This document shows, piece after piece, positions 26,017 to 34,858 of a stretch of 64,000 bases of DNA. This stretch comes from CAZELM01 sp964512995 (GTDB lineage: Bacteria > CSSED10-310), in contig CAZELM010000003.1 in the NCBI GenBank assembly GCA_964512995.1, positions 1 to 64,000 of the forward strand, written 5' to 3'. Every line of letters starts with the position of its first letter. Position 1 is the stretch's first letter. The notes below the pieces were generated by a model. It ran no database searches, was not told the DNA's origin, and worked only from the letters and a program-made list of their open reading frames with translations. Made by a program: the position numbers and the translations under genes.

Positions 26017-28469
26017 ATTCCAGTCTGATCATTTCGAGTATTCTTTTTACTGTCTTTTTTATCGTGTTTTTTCAGGCAGCCCTGAGCCGGGATGTTATTT
26101 TTTTCAATCTCGATCATTCATTTCAGAATATTCCGTTTCGACATTATTCGTTCAATATCCTGAAAGAAGGTATCATCCCGATGTGGTGCCCACGGTCGGC
26201 AACCGGATTCCCGATATTTTCTGAAGGACAGAGCGGCATTGCATACCCAATCAACTGGCTGTTTTATTTTGTCTTGCCATTTGCAGAGGCATACACATTT
26301 TCACTTCTGGCGCATCTTTTTTTTATGGGTATCGGCACCCTCTGTCTGCTCAATATTATTGGCACCAATCCATATGCATCATTGATCGGATCCTTGGGGA
26401 TCACCTTTTCCGGCTATTTTATCCGTAAGTTGATGTTTGTCAATTTTATTCAGGGATTGTCTTTGACTCCCTGGCTTATATTCTTTTGGATTGCGGCTAT
26501 GAAAAGACATCAACCCGTGTTTTTTGGGATTTGCGGGCTGTTGGTCGGTTTGCAGATACTTGCTGGACATCCTCAAGGTGTCTTCCTTTCATTGGTTTTA
26601 TTTTGGTTCATAGTCTTATTGGCGCCATCCACCTATCGATTTCGATTTCGATTCAAATGGGGCGTTATCGCCACGGGGTTGGGTATGATGCTGGGTGCGT
26701 GGCAGTGGATTCCGAGTATGCGGTTGCTGCAGGAATCGACGCGCGGACCGGATTTTGATTTTTCAGTATCGAATCAGATGGCATTCCCTCCGGGTTTTTT
26801 CCCGACATGGATACTTGGGGATCCCTTTGGGAATGCAGCGCAAGGAACATTCTGGGGTAATTGGCAATCGTATGAGTGGGAATTGACTGCGTTTGTTGGG
26901 ATTACCATTTTTCTTCTTGCCTGTGCAGCGGTGAAGACAGAACCCTGGAACCGGTTTTTTATGGTTGTCACAATGGTGGGAATTGTTCTGGCATTGGGAG
27001 AATTCACTCCGATTTATTCGGTCATAAGTATGGTGCCGATATTGGAGAGTTTTCGGATACCTGCACGATGGTTGTTTTTATCAGTTTTCGGTATTTCGAT
27101 TTTAGCCGCTCGGGGTTTATCCGTTCTGGTAAATGAGCATTTAGAACATCGGCTCCGAGCGGAACGTGCCATATGGATTATCGGATTACCGGTGGCTGGA
27201 CTCATCCTCCTTGGCATGGGATGGACATCCTTCCATGCGAATGGCGCTTTACTGAATCCCATGAGAGAAGCAATTCTAATGGGAAGTGGAATCCTCGGAT
27301 TTATCATTTTGATATTGTTTGTGAATCGATTTCGATACAATCGATTTTTGATAATCAGCAGTTTCATCCTGTGTTCATTCATTGAACTGATGATCACGCA
27401 GTCGTTCTATCCTGGTATTTCAGAATCCGCAATGATCCTGAATCCCCCAGACGTTCTGAAGGAAACACCTGCTGATGGGTTTCAGCATCAGCGCTTCTTG
27501 AGTCTGATGCACGAATCGGTGACGCAGTGGAATTGGCATGAGCGCTGGTCTACTCCGTCAAAAGGAGATTATCCCCATTTGCCCGAGTCTCTTCCGATGT
27601 ATTCTGGTATGTTGTATGGGTTTGATATGGTGAGTTTTGATGAATGGAGTCCCATGCATTACGGTCGCTATGTTCAGTTGGCGCGTCAGTTGAATCTTCA
27701 ATTGATGAGCCGGATGAGCCTGAAATATATACTCGCACCTCCTCGTCCCCTTCCATTTTCTGCAAAAGAAATGAAACGCAATCAGGATTGGGTGCTATTG
27801 GAGAACGGGAATGCAGTATCACGTGCCGTCCTGGTTCAGGGAATTCCAATGGGAACATCTTCGAGCAGGATTCCATTTTTGATGAACAATCCTCGATATC
27901 ATCCCGAATCGCAGGCATTCATTGAAGGGGAGGCACAAGTATCCTCCTTTCAATTCGAATCCGTTGGTGGACGTGTGCAGATCATTAAAGATACGCCGCA
28001 TGAGGTAGAGATCCGAGCTGAGGCGGAAAAAGACTGCTTTTTGGTGTTGGCGGATGCGTTTGATCCGGGATGGAAAGCCGTCATGGATGATCACCCTACT
28101 CGAATTTATATCGCCGATTATCTGTTTCGGGGTGTTCGTTTACCGGCTGGACAGCATCAAGTTTGCTTTCAATATTTCCCACTGGATTTTCACATGGGTT
28201 TGTTCATCAGTTTATGCAGTTTGATCCTCTGGATCACAGGCATGACGTGGATTGCAGCCTCTGGTGTAAAAGATTTCAAATCAAACGATATTGTATTGGG
28301 AGCTTCATTCATTCGATTTTTCCATTTTGTTGTCCTGGGATTATCAATTCTTGTGGTATCGGGATTATTTTTTAATTGGCGTGATTGGTGTGATTCATTT
28401 GGGAACTGGAATGCAAGACTTCCTGCTTATGAAGTTACAAAAGGTGATTGTGAGGTTGATGCAAAATAA
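25962..28469 (+). CDS. large YfhO-like integral membrane protein
   Basis: The 835-residue product has about 12-13 membrane helices and a soluble domain of about 220 residues before the last ones. NLDHSFQNIPFRHYSFN, the FPIFSEGQSGIAYPINWLFY loop, and the late DAFDPGWKAVMDD strand are characteristic of the YfhO family. YfhO proteins are GT-C-like enzymes that glycosylate teichoic acids or other envelope polymers in Firmicutes. The acceptor here is unknown. The GTG at 25962 gives a 55-bp overlap with the previous gene; TTG at 26004 would reduce this to 13 bp. Confidence 0.85.
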   Translation: MWEHGCEWPAAAKRLRKLNSSLIISSILFTVFFIVFFQAALSRDVIFFNLDHSFQNIPFRHYSFNILKEGIIPMWCPRSATGFPIFSEGQSGIAYPINWLFYFVLPFAEAYTFSLLAHLFFMGIGTLCLLNIIGTNPYASLIGSLGITFSGYFIRKLMFVNFIQGLSLTPWLIFFWIAAMKRHQPVFFGICGLLVGLQILAGHPQGVFLSLVLFWFIVLLAPSTYRFRFRFKWGVIATGLGMMLGAWQWIPSMRLLQESTRGPDFDFSVSNQMAFPPGFFPTWILGDPFGNAAQGTFWGNWQSYEWELTAFVGITIFLLACAAVKTEPWNRFFMVVTMVGIVLALGEFTPIYSVISMVPILESFRIPARWLFLSVFGISILAARGLSVLVNEHLEHRLRAERAIWIIGLPVAGLILLGMGWTSFHANGALLNPMREAILMGSGILGFIILILFVNRFRYNRFLIISSFILCSFIELMITQSFYPGISESAMILNPPDVLKETPADGFQHQRFLSLMHESVTQWNWHERWSTPSKGDYPHLPESLPMYSGMLYGFDMVSFDEWSPMHYGRYVQLARQLNLQLMSRMSLKYILAPPRPLPFSAKEMKRNQDWVLLENGNAVSRAVLVQGIPMGTSSSRIPFLMNNPRYHPESQAFIEGEAQVSSFQFESVGGRVQIIKDTPHEVEIRAEAEKDCFLVLADAFDPGWKAVMDDHPTRIYIADYLFRGVRLPAGQHQVCFQYFPLDFHMGLFISLCSLILWITGMTWIAASGVKDFKSNDIVLGASFIRFFHFVVLGLSILVVSGLFFNWRDWCDSFGNWNARLPAYEVTKGDCEVDAK

Positions 28470-28515
28470 AGTGACTCAACAGGGGAACCTTTCTATGTTT
28501 CATCGGTTTATAGTG

Positions 28516-28548
28516 ATAACCGTCATGGAGAATCGCTCCATGGGTTAT
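28516..28548. terminator. hairpin downstream of the YfhO-like gene
   Basis: ATAACC then CATGGAG (28516-28530) pairs with CTCCATG then GGTTAT (28536-28548), with a 2-nt bulge and an AATCG loop. A moderately T-rich stretch follows. It can serve as a terminator or as an mRNA 5' structure for the next gene. A 10-bp direct repeat ACAGGGGAAC (28479 and 28588) flanks it. Confidence 0.5.
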
Positions 28549-28611
28549 TTCATTAACACTATCCCCTAGGGAAAAGAAATTATCTCGACAGGGGAACAAA
28601 GGAGATGAAGG

Positions 28612-29064
28612 ATGAAGAAATTATTTGCAGGGATTTCAATGGTATTGGTCCTGGGATTGGTTGCGAATTTTGCATTAGCAGATGAAACCGTTCCATTCCC
28701 TTACTGGCAGCATGGATGGGCGATTATGTCATTCTGGAGTGTTTCCAATATGGCTTCATCACCCACAGAAACAGCCGCTACTGCTACCGTAACAATCAAT
28801 CTCTATGATGCGACTGCTGATGGTGCTTTGTTTGCCTCTACCACAGGAACCATTGAACCGGGAAAAGCCTGGATGATTGGTTCAGCCGATGCTTGGTGGG
28901 GAGAAGAGAGTTTGGGTAATGGCTATGGATTCGGAACATATGCAATCCAAGCCACCACAGACACCATTTACCTCTGGGGCGCTGTCTTTGCGAACCTCGG
29001 AACCTCTCAGCCGGGATACACCGTCATTCTGCCGAAGAATCCGTACGGAATGGCTGGAATGTAA
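28612..29064 (+). CDS. small secreted protein of unknown function, isolated expression unit
   Basis: The ATG follows AAGGAGATGAAGG, the best ribosome-binding site in this region. The 150-residue product has a classic signal peptide (KKLFAGISMVLVLGLVANFALA). The mature protein, about 127 residues, is rich in Ala, Thr, Gly and aromatic residues (PFPYWQHGWAIMSFWSVSN, EPGKAWMIGSADAWWG). It looks beta-stranded and lacks cysteine. I recognise no family. A strong intrinsic terminator follows 18 bp after the stop. The unit looks built for high, independent expression, so an abundant surface or extracellular protein is a reasonable inference. Confidence 0.85.
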   Translation: MKKLFAGISMVLVLGLVANFALADETVPFPYWQHGWAIMSFWSVSNMASSPTETAATATVTINLYDATADGALFASTTGTIEPGKAWMIGSADAWWGEESLGNGYGFGTYAIQATTDTIYLWGAVFANLGTSQPGYTVILPKNPYGMAGM

Positions 29065-29082
29065 TCAGACTTAGTTAATTGT

Positions 29083-29113
29083 GCGCCGGATGAATGTCCG
29101 GCGCTTTTTTTTT
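29083..29113 (+). terminator. strong intrinsic terminator
   Basis: GCGCCGGA (29083-29090) pairs perfectly with TCCGGCGC (29097-29104) around the loop TGAATG, and nine Ts follow at 29105-29113. It terminates the small secreted protein transcript. Confidence 0.93.
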
Positions 29114-29163
29114 GTCTTCATATTTTGCCTTTATATCAGGCTGTGCAGAATCAGAAAAGCGTG

Positions 29164-29192
29164 TTGAATTGATACCGGAATGATGATACATT
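29164..29192 (+). promoter_or_regulatory. candidate promoter of the TPR lipoprotein gene
   Basis: TTGAAT (29164-29169) and TACATT (29187-29192) are separated by 17 bp and lie about 40 bp before the start. Each hexamer matches four of six consensus bases. The position just after the strong terminator supports a new transcript here. Confidence 0.35.
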
Positions 29193-29230
29193 CGATCTGT
29201 TTGATTTGGTGATTTTGGAGGTCTATTTAG

Positions 29231-30304
29231 ATGAAACGGTTAATATCATTCATTCTGATTTGGTCACTGTGTTTTATCGGCTGCGTCAATAAAGAAAAAG
29301 CCATTCAGCGCAAGCTTAAAGTTCTGGAAGAGGAGATTGGATTGGCGATGATGAATCAGGACTTCAAGGTTGCCGAAGAAAAATTGTTAAAATCAATTGA
29401 ATTAGATCCAAAGTCTCATGTAAATCGAAATAACCTGGCTATTTTATATGCCAGCAAGATGAATGAACCGGAGAAAGCTCGGGAATTGTGGACCGAGCTT
29501 TTGAAAGAAATGCCCAAAAATGCCGCATATTTGAATAATCTGGCAGGGATTTATCAGTCCTTGAAAGATTATGAGAAGGCGGTAGAATTATTCACCGAAG
29601 CAAAAAAGCATCACGATTCATATCACATGCCATATTATAATATAGCGCTGATCTACTTAGAACAGCAAAAATATCCTGAAGCGCTGGAAGAACTGAAAAA
29701 ATGTCATAAACTTGCCGCTGATGATTACAATGTAATCGCTCAACTGTGCAAAGCGCTTATTCTGAATGGCCAATGGGAAGAAGCAAAAACGTTATTACAG
29801 GAAAAATATGATAAATATCCTAAAGCATCTTTTGTTTCATTGATTCTTTCCCGGTTGCATCAACGATTGGGCGACTATGACGCAAGTATGAAAATCCTCG
29901 ACTCTTCGATTGAAAGCAGCCCCAAGGTCTCCTTGTTTTACGCTGAGAAAATTGAAATTGCATTTCTTCAGGCACTTGATAAATCAACGATTGAAAGTTT
30001 ATTGACAAATTATGAGTTAACGGGCGACACGGTTTTAAATCCGTGGTATCCTGAAATGGTTCGGGCAAGGATTGAGATTGTTTTCGGATCCGTGAGTGAT
30101 GGGATTCAAAAATTGGAAGCACTGGAAGGAAAGATTCCGGATGAATGGAAATATTACGATGGGATCCGGTGGCATGTATTGGCAGAGCAATATGCAAAGG
30201 CAGGCCAATCCGACAGGGTAGCTATCGCCAACCAGAAAGCCATCGAAAATACCCCGGAACTCTATTACGTTAACCCCTCGCCAACCCCTCAACCAGAAGG
30301 ATGA
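29231..30304 (+). CDS. TPR-repeat lipoprotein
   Basis: The 357-residue protein has a lipoprotein signal with lipobox FIGC (C18). Tetratricopeptide repeats start about residue 45 (VAEEKLLKSIELDPKSHVN, ARELWTELLKEMPKNAAYL, AVELFTEAKKHHDSYHM, ALEELKKCHKLAADDYNV). TPR arrays are protein-binding scaffolds, and here the scaffold should sit at a membrane surface. The next lipoprotein gene begins within 20 bp of the stop, so they form an operon of two lipoproteins. No partner can be named. Confidence 0.88.
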   Translation: MKRLISFILIWSLCFIGCVNKEKAIQRKLKVLEEEIGLAMMNQDFKVAEEKLLKSIELDPKSHVNRNNLAILYASKMNEPEKARELWTELLKEMPKNAAYLNNLAGIYQSLKDYEKAVELFTEAKKHHDSYHMPYYNIALIYLEQQKYPEALEELKKCHKLAADDYNVIAQLCKALILNGQWEEAKTLLQEKYDKYPKASFVSLILSRLHQRLGDYDASMKILDSSIESSPKVSLFYAEKIEIAFLQALDKSTIESLLTNYELTGDTVLNPWYPEMVRARIEIVFGSVSDGIQKLEALEGKIPDEWKYYDGIRWHVLAEQYAKAGQSDRVAIANQKAIENTPELYYVNPSPTPQPEG

Positions 30305-30321
30305 TGGAGGGCGCATTGCTT

Positions 30322-30810
30322 ATGAAAAATAGTAAATTATACATATTGATGCTTATGATCGGAATCGTATGGGCGGGGTGTCAGACTGCCGGAAAACGGA
30401 ATCAGTTGAGAAATGAGCGGATTGCAGAAGAATACCGGGTTGAAAGCAGGATTTTGGAGTATTATAAAGCCAGAAAAACAGAGGACACTGCAAAGCTGTA
30501 TGATATGTTGATTCCCGAATACCGAGAAAATGTGACATTAGAGGAGTTCATCGATTCCCCCCGTGAACCATCGCTTGGATTAATGAATTTCTATATTGAG
30601 GGCATTGATTTAAAATCGGATTCGGAAGCAATTGTATGGGCGAGCGAATACGCTCAGCCAAGTGGAATTCCAACAATGATGTTGACTACCAACATCAAAA
30701 CCCGATGGGTAAAGTTGGACGGAGAATGGTATTACGATAAAGAACTTCCAGCAGACTCTATCAATTTTGAAGGCTGTGGAAATATACATCAGCCGAAATC
30801 AACGCCATAA
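30322..30810 (+). CDS. lipoprotein of unknown function
   Basis: ATG at 30322 is preferred over ATG 30301, because GGAGGG (30306-30311) precedes it and a clean lipoprotein signal begins there, with lipobox WAGC (C20). The 162-residue protein continues with a charged helix and an alpha+beta region (YYKARKTEDTAKLYDMLIPEYRENVTLEEF). This pattern is seen in NTF2-like or SnoaL-like folds, and the last strand pair includes KLDGEWYYDKELP. Function is unknown. It is cotranscribed with the TPR lipoprotein. Confidence 0.8.
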   Translation: MKNSKLYILMLMIGIVWAGCQTAGKRNQLRNERIAEEYRVESRILEYYKARKTEDTAKLYDMLIPEYRENVTLEEFIDSPREPSLGLMNFYIEGIDLKSDSEAIVWASEYAQPSGIPTMMLTTNIKTRWVKLDGEWYYDKELPADSINFEGCGNIHQPKSTP

Positions 30811-30872
30811 TTTTCCAAGAATACTGCAGAAAAAACATAATCATCAGCAATTCTACACGACATTCCCGGTTT

Positions 30873-32735
30873 TCATTGTGTTTTGATAGAATTCTTTAAT
30901 TTCCAGTCATCGATGCGTTGGAGACTTTTGGTTAAGCCACAATGCAGATATATTTTTTTCAATTCAGTAATATCGGAGTCTATTGCTTCATTATTATTGA
31001 TTTTTTGTATGATAGAGTCTGTTTTTTCGAGCAGTCGGCGGAATTCCCAGGTTCTCGCTGCTCCTCTCCGATATAAGTGATTGATAATACGCTTGGCCAT
31101 CTCATCATTTTCAATTGTATGGGGGATCGGTCGGTTTCTATAATACGTACGGTGGGGTTCGTCATAACGAAGGATCCAATCATTCGGAACATACTTGAAG
31201 ATAAACCCATATGGGATGCAAGAAAAACTTGTCAGATATTTGATATTCATCGGATCAGTTGTGAAGCAATTGTCTTTGAATGCAAGGATGAATCGAGATT
31301 CCAATTGACCCCGTAGAATGCTGTACTCCAAAGGAAGTCCCATAAACATTTTGGAGTTTTGGAAAAGATTTCCTGTGTGATGCACTAATGTAATATCCGG
31401 GCGGTTGTGTCCAACGAAATGTGAATAAGCCATGCTGAAAGCTTCACCATCACTTAAAAGAAAAATGCAGGCACGATGAGGCAGCGATGCTTCAATGTTG
31501 TATGCGAGATCAGCAGCTACAAATGCCTGGCTTCGATTTCCATAAGCAAAATTTCTTACAATTGAAAAAAACACAAGGCTTAACAGCAACAGTTGCCCAC
31601 TCATTTTAAATGTATTGTTGGAGAATCGTTTCCCGAGAGAACCGATCAGTAGAATAGTCCCAGTAAACAAGATGAAAAAAAATGGGATGTGATATCGATC
31701 TGTCATGAAAAGGTCATATCGGCTGCCATGCATGAGCAGAGATAAGATGTTCATGAAAGCAGTGAAACCCAGAACGAAAAACATCTTGGGAGAATTGAAA
31801 GTGAAGAACAATAAGCCGATAACAGATGTTACGAAGCCGATGATTGAGAATTGGTGGGTAATCCGAGTGGGTAATGATGAGAGTTCCTCGGTAACCAGAT
31901 CCATATTGAGCCCTTCAGAATTGCTCCAGTAACTGCCTCTGCCGACGGAAACGAGAAACTGTGACAATGTCTCTGGGTTTTCCCAGTCCATTTCCGGATT
32001 CTGACTGGAACGGATTGGGAGTTCCAGATAGACACTGATACCCAGTAGAAAAAAGATCATGAGTGCCGGAAGGATTTTGAAAAGAGAATGTCTAAAATGG
32101 ATCAATATCAAAACCAATACTGGAATGATGGTGAATAATATCTGGAGATGATTCCCCAGAGCCAGGCCAGATATGAATGAAGTAAGTAGCAAATGATGTG
32201 AAGAGATTTTACGCGGGAGAACGAGTCGAAGCAGGAGCAGGATGAAAAACAGGTTGAGCCCATAGACGCGAGCGACCGTTGCCTCTTCCCAGAAGACCCG
32301 GACGGTTGAGGCAATCAAAAGGGCAGGTATGAGCCAGAGTCGTGAGATTCCGATGATTTGAAAGCATTGATAGGTCAACAAAAACGATAATGCGAAAAAC
32401 AACGCCGAGACGATATTGATGCGTACGGCAATATTATCAATAGGTAGAAACATAAAAAACTTGGAAATCAGAATGTATGTCGGGTAGCCGGATGGATGAG
32501 CAACGCCCAGAAGATGAGCGGTCGTAGTCAATTCTCCACTATCGCCGACATAGATGGTCGGGCACAATCCTTTAAGGTAAAGCTGAAAGGAAAAAAGGAA
32601 GATAAGTATCTGGAATATGATGTCGTGCCACCGGTCTTTCATCGTTTGGAATTTAGCAGAAAAACATGCAAATATAAAGACTACGAAAGATAATAGACTG
32701 GATTGTCGTGCGGTCACTATATGGAGACTCATCAA
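30873..32735 (-). CDS. DUF2723/TMEM260-family membrane protein (putative O-mannosyltransferase-like)
   Basis: The 620-residue product has about 11 membrane helices and the DUF2723 N-terminal signature: LYLKGLCPTIYVGDSGELTT followed by LLGVAHPSGYPTYILISK. Family members include eukaryotic TMEM260, an O-mannosyltransferase, and many uncharacterised bacterial GT-C proteins. The aspartate in VGDSGEL corresponds to the acidic first-loop residue expected of the fold. The soluble tail begins about residue 420. An in-frame ATG at 32642 (MKDRWHD) is an alternative start. A second family member is at 39168-41504. Confidence 0.88.
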   Translation of the reverse strand: MMSLHIVTARQSSLLSFVVFIFACFSAKFQTMKDRWHDIIFQILIFLFSFQLYLKGLCPTIYVGDSGELTTTAHLLGVAHPSGYPTYILISKFFMFLPIDNIAVRINIVSALFFALSFLLTYQCFQIIGISRLWLIPALLIASTVRVFWEEATVARVYGLNLFFILLLLRLVLPRKISSHHLLLTSFISGLALGNHLQILFTIIPVLVLILIHFRHSLFKILPALMIFFLLGISVYLELPIRSSQNPEMDWENPETLSQFLVSVGRGSYWSNSEGLNMDLVTEELSSLPTRITHQFSIIGFVTSVIGLLFFTFNSPKMFFVLGFTAFMNILSLLMHGSRYDLFMTDRYHIPFFFILFTGTILLIGSLGKRFSNNTFKMSGQLLLLSLVFFSIVRNFAYGNRSQAFVAADLAYNIEASLPHRACIFLLSDGEAFSMAYSHFVGHNRPDITLVHHTGNLFQNSKMFMGLPLEYSILRGQLESRFILAFKDNCFTTDPMNIKYLTSFSCIPYGFIFKYVPNDWILRYDEPHRTYYRNRPIPHTIENDEMAKRIINHLYRRGAARTWEFRRLLEKTDSIIQKINNNEAIDSDITELKKIYLHCGLTKSLQRIDDWKLKNSIKTQ

Positions 32736-32762
32736 AAAGCTAAGTTTAAAGATGAAAAAAAT

Positions 32763-32791
32763 TTGACAGTAACATGCTAATATATTATATT
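32763..32791 (+). promoter_or_regulatory. sigma-70 type promoter of dnaK
   Basis: A perfect TTGACA (32763-32768) is followed after exactly 17 bp by TATATT (32786-32791), which matches the -10 consensus at five of six positions. It predicts a short leader with the ribosome-binding site GGAGGT just upstream of the dnaK ATG at 32817. No CIRCE or HAIR operator was recognised around it. Confidence 0.8.
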
Positions 32792-32816
32792 GGTCACCAG
32801 AATAGGAGGTGCTCTT

Positions 32817-34724
32817 ATGAGTAAAGTAATTGGAATTGATCTGGGAACAACAAATTCATGCGTTGCAGTGATGGAGGGCGGAGAACCCACTGTTATCCCG
32901 AATCCGGAGGGAAATCGAACTACCCCTTCAGTGGTTGGATTTTTGAAAGATGGCAATCGAGCGGTTGGTCAGATTGCGAAACGTCAGTCAGTGACAAATC
33001 CTTTGAAAACGATCTATTCAATCAAGCGATTTATGGGCCGGAGATTTAATGAAGTTTCAGAGGAAGTTGCCATGGTTCCATATAAAGTCGTTTCCGGTAA
33101 AAACGGTGATGTTCGCGTTGAGATCGATGGGAAGATGTATAGTCCTCCTGAAATTTCTGCGATGATCCTTCAGAAAATGAAAGAATCTGCTGAAAATTAT
33201 CTGGGTGAAAAGGTTACCCGGGCAGTTATCACCGTTCCAGCGTATTTTAATGATTCCCAGCGCCAGGCAACAAAAGATGCAGGTACCATCGCCGGCTTGG
33301 AAGTGGAGCGGATTATCAATGAACCCACTGCAGCCGCTCTCGCTTATGGAATGGACAAGAAGAACGATGAAACAATCGCGGTGTATGATTTTGGGGGAGG
33401 CACATTTGATATATCCATTCTGGAGGTAAGTGATCAGCTTGTGGAGGTAAGGTCAACGAATGGCGATACACATCTGGGCGGTGACAATATTGATCATCGG
33501 ATCAATGAATGGATCATCGAAGAATTTAAAAAGGATCAGGGAATTGATCTGTCAAAAGATATCATGGCTCTCCAGCGTCTGCGCGAAGCTGCTGAAAAGG
33601 CAAAGATTGAATTGTCAACGCTTAAAGAAACAGAAATTAATCTTCCTTTTATTACCGCCGACGCCTCCGGTCCCAAGCATCTTTCGCTAAAATTAACCCG
33701 AGCGAAATTTGAATCGCTGGTCGAGGACATTCTACAGAAGACCTTGGAACCGTGTCGGATGGCATTGAGAGATGCCAAATTGGATCCCAGTCAGATCGAC
33801 GAAGTTGTACTAGTGGGTGGATCAACGCGAATCCCCAGAGTCCAGCAGTTGGTTGCAGAATTGTTTGGGAAGGAGCCTCATCGCGGAGTGAATCCGGATG
33901 AAGTCGTGGCGATCGGTGCTGCAATCCAGGGTGGTGTTCTGGCGGGAGATGTCAAGGATGTTTTGCTTCTCGATGTCACGCCGTTGTCCTTGGGAATTGA
34001 GACGTTGGGTGGCGTCATGACCAAGTTGATCGAGAGAAATACAACGATACCGGTTCGCAAGAGTGAAAAGTTCACAACCGCAGCAGATGGCCAGACATCT
34101 GTCGAAATCCATGTACTGCAAGGAGAACGACCGATGTCAATCCAGAATCGGACTCTTGGGAAATTTCATCTCGTCGGAATTCCTCCAGCGCCAAGAGGGA
34201 TCCCTCAGATCGAAGTCACATTTGATATCGATGCAAATGGCATTGTGAATGTATCTGCGAAAGATCTAGGGACCGGTAAACAGCAGCAGATCACAATCAC
34301 GGCTTCATCGGGTCTCACCAAAGATGAGATCAAAACGATGGTTGATGATGCTGAGAAAAATGCAGAAGCGGACCTGCAGCAAAAGGAGATGATCGAAGTC
34401 AGAAACCAAGCGGATAACCTGATCTATACGACGCAGAAAGTTCTGGAAGAGAATCGCGAGAAAATCCCGACATCTGAGATCAGTGCGATTGAACGTGCGA
34501 TCGAAGATTTGCAGGGTGCGCTGAAAAGCAATGATAAAATACAAATTGAATCGAGAATCAAAGCACTGACGCAGGCATCGCATAAACTGGCTGAAATCAT
34601 GTATAAAAGCGCACAACAATATCAATCGGAACCCACGACGAGTTCACGCAATTCAGGGAGTGATCCAGGGAAGACCCAATCCGACAATGATATCGTCGAT
34701 GCTGAATTTGAGGAAAAGAACTGA
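32817..34724 (+). CDS. dnaK: molecular chaperone DnaK (Hsp70)
   Basis: ATG at 32817 (MSKVIGIDLGTTNSCVAVMEG) follows AGGAGGT; nine extra codons upstream are not family-like. The 635-residue protein shows the ATPase phosphate motifs IDLGTTNS, VYDFGGGTFDISIL and VLVGGSTRIPRVQ. The linker region is DVLLLDVTPLSLGIETLGG, the substrate domain follows, and the charged C-terminal tail ends DAEFEEKN, comparable to EEVKKD-type ends. It folds proteins with a J-protein and a nucleotide exchange factor. grpE is not adjacent. dnaJ follows after 134 bp. Confidence 0.98.
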   Translation: MSKVIGIDLGTTNSCVAVMEGGEPTVIPNPEGNRTTPSVVGFLKDGNRAVGQIAKRQSVTNPLKTIYSIKRFMGRRFNEVSEEVAMVPYKVVSGKNGDVRVEIDGKMYSPPEISAMILQKMKESAENYLGEKVTRAVITVPAYFNDSQRQATKDAGTIAGLEVERIINEPTAAALAYGMDKKNDETIAVYDFGGGTFDISILEVSDQLVEVRSTNGDTHLGGDNIDHRINEWIIEEFKKDQGIDLSKDIMALQRLREAAEKAKIELSTLKETEINLPFITADASGPKHLSLKLTRAKFESLVEDILQKTLEPCRMALRDAKLDPSQIDEVVLVGGSTRIPRVQQLVAELFGKEPHRGVNPDEVVAIGAAIQGGVLAGDVKDVLLLDVTPLSLGIETLGGVMTKLIERNTTIPVRKSEKFTTAADGQTSVEIHVLQGERPMSIQNRTLGKFHLVGIPPAPRGIPQIEVTFDIDANGIVNVSAKDLGTGKQQQITITASSGLTKDEIKTMVDDAEKNAEADLQQKEMIEVRNQADNLIYTTQKVLEENREKIPTSEISAIERAIEDLQGALKSNDKIQIESRIKALTQASHKLAEIMYKSAQQYQSEPTTSSRNSGSDPGKTQSDNDIVDAEFEEKN

Positions 34725-34779
34725 TTTATCTCAGATTCCAACAGACCGTAGAACCTTTAATGAGACTGCTGATTCAGGC

Positions 34780-34848
34780 AAATGATGATTTCACAGGCGC
34801 TTGGATTGTCAGGTGCCTGTGATACCGTCAAAATGAACATCATCATTT
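34780..34848. promoter_or_regulatory. nested inverted repeats in the dnaK-dnaJ gap
   Basis: An outer pair AAATGATGAT (34780-34789) / ATCATCATTT (34839-34848) encloses an inner pair TCACAGGCGC (34791-34800) / GTGCCTGTGA (34813-34822) with one G.T wobble. The element ends 10 bp before the dnaJ ATG. No T-tract follows, so a terminator is unlikely. An operator, a cruciform or an mRNA structure controlling dnaJ translation is possible. Confidence 0.6.
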
Positions 34849-34858
34849 CAGAGCGAAT

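Noticed and set aside
32736..32816. CIRCE or HAIR operator before dnaK
   Set aside because: Neither inverted repeat could be found; only the sigma-70 promoter is supported.
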